A DNA stretch of 55,573 bases from Flavobacteriales bacterium (GTDB lineage Bacteria > Bacteroidota > Bacteroidia > Flavobacteriales > UBA7430), in assembly GCA_022425195.1 (NCBI GenBank), contig JAKMFX010000001.1:1-55573 (forward strand), read 5' to 3'. The position numbers and the translations under genes were made by a program. Within the stretch, counting starts at the first letter, position 1, and each line of letters begins with the position of its first letter. The notes under the pieces are model-generated. The model saw only the letters and a list, made by a program, of their open reading frames with translations, ran no database searches and was not told the origin of the DNA. Shown here in pieces: positions 51,713-55,573 of the stretch.

Positions 51713-54061
51713 TTAGGATTCGCTGCCGTATCCGTATCCGTATCCGTAGTTGTAGCCGTACTTGTATCCATAGCCATAACTGTTACCAGCACCCAGGCCA
51801 TTTATGACAAATCCCACGTTTTTCAGTTTTTTGTCTTGAATCAATTGTTTTGGGTATTCCAACAACTCTTTTTCGGTATGGTTGGCCCTTGTTAGGTATA
51901 CCGTGGCATCGGCTAAATGAGAAATCAATAATGTATCTGTAACCAATAGGGTAGGTGCACAGTCCATTAGGATGTAATCGTAGTTTTTCTTAGCTTCCTT
52001 CAATAATGAATCTAGACGCCCATTGGTCAGCAATTGAACAGGATTGGGAGGCAAATTACCTCCAATGAGAACAGTATGAGTCGGATGCTCTTTAAAAGGT
52101 TTTAGTAGGGCTGACTTCCAGTCAAAAGAATCATCATACAAATAATTTGACAAGCCATCAACTCTCTTTTCTACATCCACATAATTATGTATTTGTGGGT
52201 TTCTAAGATCGGCTCCAATCAACAACACCTTTTTGTTTAAACTGGCCAAGGCAAGGGACAAATTCAATGCAACAAATGTTTTTCCTTCTCCCTTGATGGT
52301 TGAGGTACAAAGAAGAACAGATCCTTCGTCTTTTTTATTTGCCCCTAACAAATAGTTGGTATTGGAAGATAAAATTCGAGAGGCTTCTGCGAGAACTGAG
52401 CGCTGATTTGGATTTGAAAAGAGCTTTTCTTCATCCTCTTTAATTTCCGGTATTTCGCCTAAAATACTGCTGTTTGGTATGGCCGATTCAAGGTCTTTTT
52501 TGTGATGTACTTTGGTGTCCAATAAAAAGCGAATGTAGAGTATTCCAAAAGGAATCAGTAATCCTAATAGAAGTGAGCTCAAAATTATGATTGGTTTTTT
52601 TGGAGCAATGGGTTTCTCAGTTGATAGTGCATATTCAACAACCTTCAATGAGGGTTCTGTTACTGCATAACTAACTTCAGCCTCTTCTCGCTTTTGCAGA
52701 AGAAACAAATAGAGGCTCTCTTGAATCTCTTGACTTCGATCGATGGATCGTAAGATTTTTTCTTTTTCTGGGATACTGGAGACTTGTCTATTGAATTTTT
52801 TATTTTTCATTTCAAGTTGAATCTTTGTTTGATTCAACTGGGCCGAGTAGGTTGCCACGGATTCATTGATGTTGTTAAGGACATCCTCAATCGTAGCGTT
52901 TAAATTTTTCACATTGGGGTTGTTTATTCCCCCGCTTTTGATGAGTTTTTTGAATGTCAATATATTATTATTGTAACTGCTTATCAAAGAATTTATGTTT
53001 GCGCTATTTAGCCCGATGTTTGAGGGGAGGAGATTTAATTCATTGCCTGATGAAGAAGATTCTAACAATAGGTCAGCTAATAGGATTTGATTCTTTATTT
53101 CGAATAATTCTTCATCTGATTTGGAGCGACTTTCCAGACTAATAGTGGCATCTGTTGTAATATCAACTAAGTTATTCTCGAGTTTAAAAGTTTGCTTATC
53201 CATTTCAATAGAGTCGAGCTCATATCCGAGTGTAATGAAACGCTCATTGATGAAGTCAATGGTGCGTTTGTGTATCAAGCGCCTGTCATCAACCCCATCT
53301 TGGTTGTAGACTTCAATGAGGGTATTGATGATGTTTTCCGCGTATTCTTTGTTTTCTGATACAAGATCAATTGATATGATTTCAGACTTTTTTCCGACAC
53401 TTGAGATATTCAATTCTTTTTTCAACTCATTTATCATTGACCGTTGTGGAAGTAATTCAAGAAGATAGGATCCGTTAGGGTTGAGATAAGGATTAGCTTC
53501 ATTCCATCCAATATCAAAGGGTAAATCGTGTTTCTGACTTGTTGTATTGTATTCCTTGAAAGTGTATTTACGATCATTATTTGTAGAATAAATCTCTAGA
53601 TTTTCTGATTTGAAGTCAAAATAATAAGTCGATTTTGAATGAATTGTGTCCACATCAATTTTCAGTTTAAATTGGAAAGGAAACTCTACGAGCCTGGAGT
53701 TTTTGATGTGTCCAACCGCATAAAAGTTTGCCTGTAACCCCATTTGATTAGAGACTTTTTCCAGCATAGTGTAGGACTTTAAGCCTTCTATTTCGTTTTC
53801 TAGGTTGATTTTAGATTGAGAAAATAGGCTGCTTGCAGTGGGAAGATCCAAACCTTCTTTTTCATCAAGCATAAGAATTTTAGCCATTATTTTGTATGTT
53901 TCTGGTGTGTATCGCAGGTACAGAAAACATGTAATGATTGATACTATTATTCCTAAAGTAAACCATGGCCAGAAATTCAGGTATTTTTTGAGTTCTTCTT
54001 TAAGGTCGATTTCTTGATCCAAACCGAAATTATTTTGAGGTGAATTGTTTATTGGATTCAT
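51713..54061 (-). CDS. Polysaccharide co-polymerase / tyrosine autokinase (Wzc-like)
   Basis: Inner-membrane kinase controlling assembly and export of a polysaccharide. The 782-residue product has an N-terminal membrane helix (about 31-50), a large periplasmic coiled-coil region, and a second helix (about 490-512). A cytoplasmic BY-kinase domain follows, with Walker A CTSTIKGEGKTFVALNLS, Walker A' VLLIGADLRNPQ and Walker B YDYILMDCAP. The tail holds nine tyrosines in alternation with glycine (SYGYGYKYGYNYGYGYGYGS), the expected autophosphorylation cluster. It lies eleven bases from the wza-like gene and is convergent with the phosphatase. Confidence 0.92.
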   Translation of the reverse strand: MNPINNSPQNNFGLDQEIDLKEELKKYLNFWPWFTLGIIVSIITCFLYLRYTPETYKIMAKILMLDEKEGLDLPTASSLFSQSKINLENEIEGLKSYTMLEKVSNQMGLQANFYAVGHIKNSRLVEFPFQFKLKIDVDTIHSKSTYYFDFKSENLEIYSTNNDRKYTFKEYNTTSQKHDLPFDIGWNEANPYLNPNGSYLLELLPQRSMINELKKELNISSVGKKSEIISIDLVSENKEYAENIINTLIEVYNQDGVDDRRLIHKRTIDFINERFITLGYELDSIEMDKQTFKLENNLVDITTDATISLESRSKSDEELFEIKNQILLADLLLESSSSGNELNLLPSNIGLNSANINSLISSYNNNILTFKKLIKSGGINNPNVKNLNATIEDVLNNINESVATYSAQLNQTKIQLEMKNKKFNRQVSSIPEKEKILRSIDRSQEIQESLYLFLLQKREEAEVSYAVTEPSLKVVEYALSTEKPIAPKKPIIILSSLLLGLLIPFGILYIRFLLDTKVHHKKDLESAIPNSSILGEIPEIKEDEEKLFSNPNQRSVLAEASRILSSNTNYLLGANKKDEGSVLLCTSTIKGEGKTFVALNLSLALASLNKKVLLIGADLRNPQIHNYVDVEKRVDGLSNYLYDDSFDWKSALLKPFKEHPTHTVLIGGNLPPNPVQLLTNGRLDSLLKEAKKNYDYILMDCAPTLLVTDTLLISHLADATVYLTRANHTEKELLEYPKQLIQDKKLKNVGFVINGLGAGNSYGYGYKYGYNYGYGYGYGSES

Positions 54062-54072
54062 AAATTAGGTGC

Positions 54073-54855
54073 TTAATTAATGAGTAACAGCGTAATACTT
54101 AGTAACAGAGACGAAATAGAAGCAATAGAAGAGGGGTTACCTATAAAGCCTGCGCTTTTTACTTTTCGATAGTTTGGTGGTATAATGATTACATCATTTG
54201 GTCTGATGTAATACGTGGAAATATCTAGGGATTTTGCATCTGTTAAATCGATGGTCTGAATAGTCCTTTTGTCATCAATTTCACGGATTAAAATAATTTC
54301 ATTACGGACTCCGTCAATAGTAATACCTCCTGAGTATCCGAGGGCTTGTAGTATTGATAGATTGTTGTCAAAAAAGGAAAAAGTCCCTGGACTTCTTACT
54401 TCCCCTAAAACGGTAAATCGAGCATTTAGCAGACGAATACTCACAATGGGTTCTCGTAAGTGACCTCCAGTATCCAAGAGAATAGTTATATTTTCTTCGA
54501 GTTTTTTTAGGCTTTTATTTTTTACTGAGATTTCTCCGATGACAGGAAATTTAATATTGTAATAGTCATCAACCATGTAACCATCTAATTGTAAGGACTG
54601 TAATGTTGCATTAGCCACCTGGTTGTTAAAGGCCCCGGGCTTGTTGTAGGGGAGCGCTGCTTGCATATCTGATGAATACACATCAATTTTCAGAATGTCA
54701 TTGGGTTGCAGTTTATAATCAGGTTTAGTTATAGATCTGGGGGGGGTATTTTCTGCATCTTGAAAATAATTGATCTGTTTTTTTGTTGAGCAAGAACTTA
54801 ATGTTAGCAAATAAATTAGATTCAGTAACAGTTTAATTTTTAGGAAATTAGCCAT
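54073..54855 (-). CDS. Polysaccharide export lipoprotein (Wza/OPX-like)
   Basis: Outer-membrane polysaccharide export protein of 260 residues. The lipobox is LLTLSSCSTKK (Cys about 22). The Poly_export domain follows (YKLQPNDILKIDVYS, GYMVDDYYNIKFPVIGEI), then an SLBB domain (FTVLGEVRSPGTFSFFDNN, ALGYSGGITIDGVRNEIILI). A hydrophobic C-terminal helix (ISSLLLSITLLLIN) may cross the outer membrane, as Wza does. It is upstream of the Wzc-like gene, as is usual. Confidence 0.92.
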   Translation of the reverse strand: MANFLKIKLLLNLIYLLTLSSCSTKKQINYFQDAENTPPRSITKPDYKLQPNDILKIDVYSSDMQAALPYNKPGAFNNQVANATLQSLQLDGYMVDDYYNIKFPVIGEISVKNKSLKKLEENITILLDTGGHLREPIVSIRLLNARFTVLGEVRSPGTFSFFDNNLSILQALGYSGGITIDGVRNEIILIREIDDKRTIQTIDLTDAKSLDISTYYIRPNDVIIIPPNYRKVKSAGFIGNPSSIASISSLLLSITLLLIN

Positions 54856-54897
54856 TTATTAAATATGTTTTGGGTAAATAAAAGTTGAACTAAAGAT

Positions 54898-55573
54898 CTA
54901 CTGAAGGTAGACCTCATAGATTTTATTGAAAACTACATCTTCACTAAATACAGATTTGTATAATTTGAAGCTGTTCTTTCCCATAACAGTCAAATCCATT
55001 TCTACAATATCTAGTATTGCCTTACTTATTTCTTGAGGGGTTATTTTATTTAAGAGTATTCCATTGTTCTTAATCAGGTGATTGCAGCCAGGCATATTAC
55101 TTGTTATAATTGCTCGTCCAGTACTTAGAGCTTCTAGCATGAACCTGGGCGTACCTTCTCTGTAATATGATGGTAAACAACACACGTCAGAGTTGACTAT
55201 GAGCGAATGTATATCTTTTCTTTTACCAAGAAAATTAATTTCTGGAATCGATCGAATTATTTTATTAAATGATTCAGCATCAATACTGCTTGGGTTTTTA
55301 TCATCTATATAGCCAACTATGTTTAGTTTAATCTCTTTGTTTTTTTCTAGAGCTTTTTTGAAGCCTTCAACCAGTTCCATTACACCTTTTTCTTTGATGA
55401 GTCTTGATACAAATAAGAATGTTATTTTATTTGACTCATCATCAGTGCGTTCAATCATTTTATATTTGAATATGTCTTCGTTTACAGAGCTACCTTCAAT
55501 ACAATATGTTCTTCTAGACAGTATAACTTCTTTTTGATCTTCTTTATTTTGATATATATAAATTGGGTTAAAT
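54898..55573 (-). CDS. Glycosyltransferase, GT4-type (5' end beyond window)
   Basis: C-terminal part of a GT-B glycosyltransferase that probably adds a sugar to the locus polysaccharide. A start at 55458 would give 186 residues, but the frame stays open to the window edge and the extra part reads GSSVNEDIFKY, the usual GT4 linker before the nucleotide-binding domain. The gene therefore continues past 55573. Visible motifs are TFLFVSRLIKEKGVMELVEG, NFLGKRKDIHSLIVNSDVCC and the catalytic-type region SYYREGTPRFMLEALSTGRA. The donor sugar is unknown. Confidence 0.85.
   Translation of the reverse strand, partial: FNPIYIYQNKEDQKEVILSRRTYCIEGSSVNEDIFKYKMIERTDDESNKITFLFVSRLIKEKGVMELVEGFKKALEKNKEIKLNIVGYIDDKNPSSIDAESFNKIIRSIPEINFLGKRKDIHSLIVNSDVCCLPSYYREGTPRFMLEALSTGRAIITSNMPGCNHLIKNNGILLNKITPQEISKAILDIVEMDLTVMGKNSFKLYKSVFSEDVVFNKIYEVYLQ

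Noticed and set aside
49769-55573. Capsule locus as a horizontally acquired island
   Set aside because: No integrase, transposase, tRNA end or repeat boundary is visible, and the window ends inside the locus, so transfer cannot be supported.

Overview
The window looks like chromosomal DNA from a member of the Bacteroidota, most likely the Flavobacteriales and possibly near the Cryomorphaceae or Schleiferiaceae. The support is: type IX secretion (T9SS) proteins (PorZ, PorW/SprE and a sorting domain), TonB-receptor and lipobox architecture, families largely confined to Bacteroidota (DUF4175, DUF4292, DUF4837), cysteine-rich GCMD..ACNYDP..DGSC repeats, TAnnTTTG promoter boxes, weak Shine-Dalgarno signals, and an atpBEFHAG cluster without atpD/atpC. 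No phage, transposon, CRISPR array or classical defence island is visible. The content is mostly core genome.

Layout. 1-7.1 kb: rpiB meets addB and addA (double-strand break repair), then a quiet stretch and an unrecognised 54-residue gene. 7.2-9.3 kb: tRNA-Cys, folB, gltX. 9.5-15.2 kb: a DUF4175 coiled-coil membrane protein, ybeY and mnmG. mnmG is bracketed by two near-perfect parS-like palindromes, the most striking non-coding signal in the window. 15.4-17.4 kb: two tandem paralogous surface proteins and tRNA-Arg. 17.5-22.9 kb: porZ, recO and a TonB-dependent receptor with overlapping ends. 23.1-24.5 kb: a mosaic cysteine-rich exported protein behind a 21-bp-phased direct repeat.

24.6-37.6 kb, all on the minus strand: DUF4837 lipoprotein, mltD-like transglycosylase, gatA and tatA; then an EnvC-like protein, a DUF4292 lipoprotein, a TPR lipoprotein, a nucleotidyltransferase, dut and a flippase; then an enoyl-CoA hydratase and an NtrY-like kinase. 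37.8-38.6 kb: purU, followed by a bidirectional terminator. 38.7-47.3 kb, minus strand: atpG, atpA, atpH, atpF, atpE, atpB, a small membrane protein, atpZ, a bactofilin and porW/sprE. 47.4-49.8 kb: an M23 peptidase and a GH3-type acyl-adenylase. 49.8-55.6 kb: an exopolysaccharide locus with a WecA-like initiating transferase, a CpsB/YwqE phosphatase, a Wzc-like kinase, a Wza-like export lipoprotein and a glycosyltransferase cut by the window edge.

The recurring theme is building the cell envelope: peptidoglycan remodelling, lipoproteins, T9SS and capsule, interleaved with translation, repair and energy genes. The best candidates for under-described biology are the parS-like pair around mnmG, the TPR/DUF4292/EnvC lipoprotein block, the phased repeat at 22.94 kb, and the intercistronic hairpins in the ATP synthase operon. 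All functional calls rest on reading motifs by eye; no database search was run.
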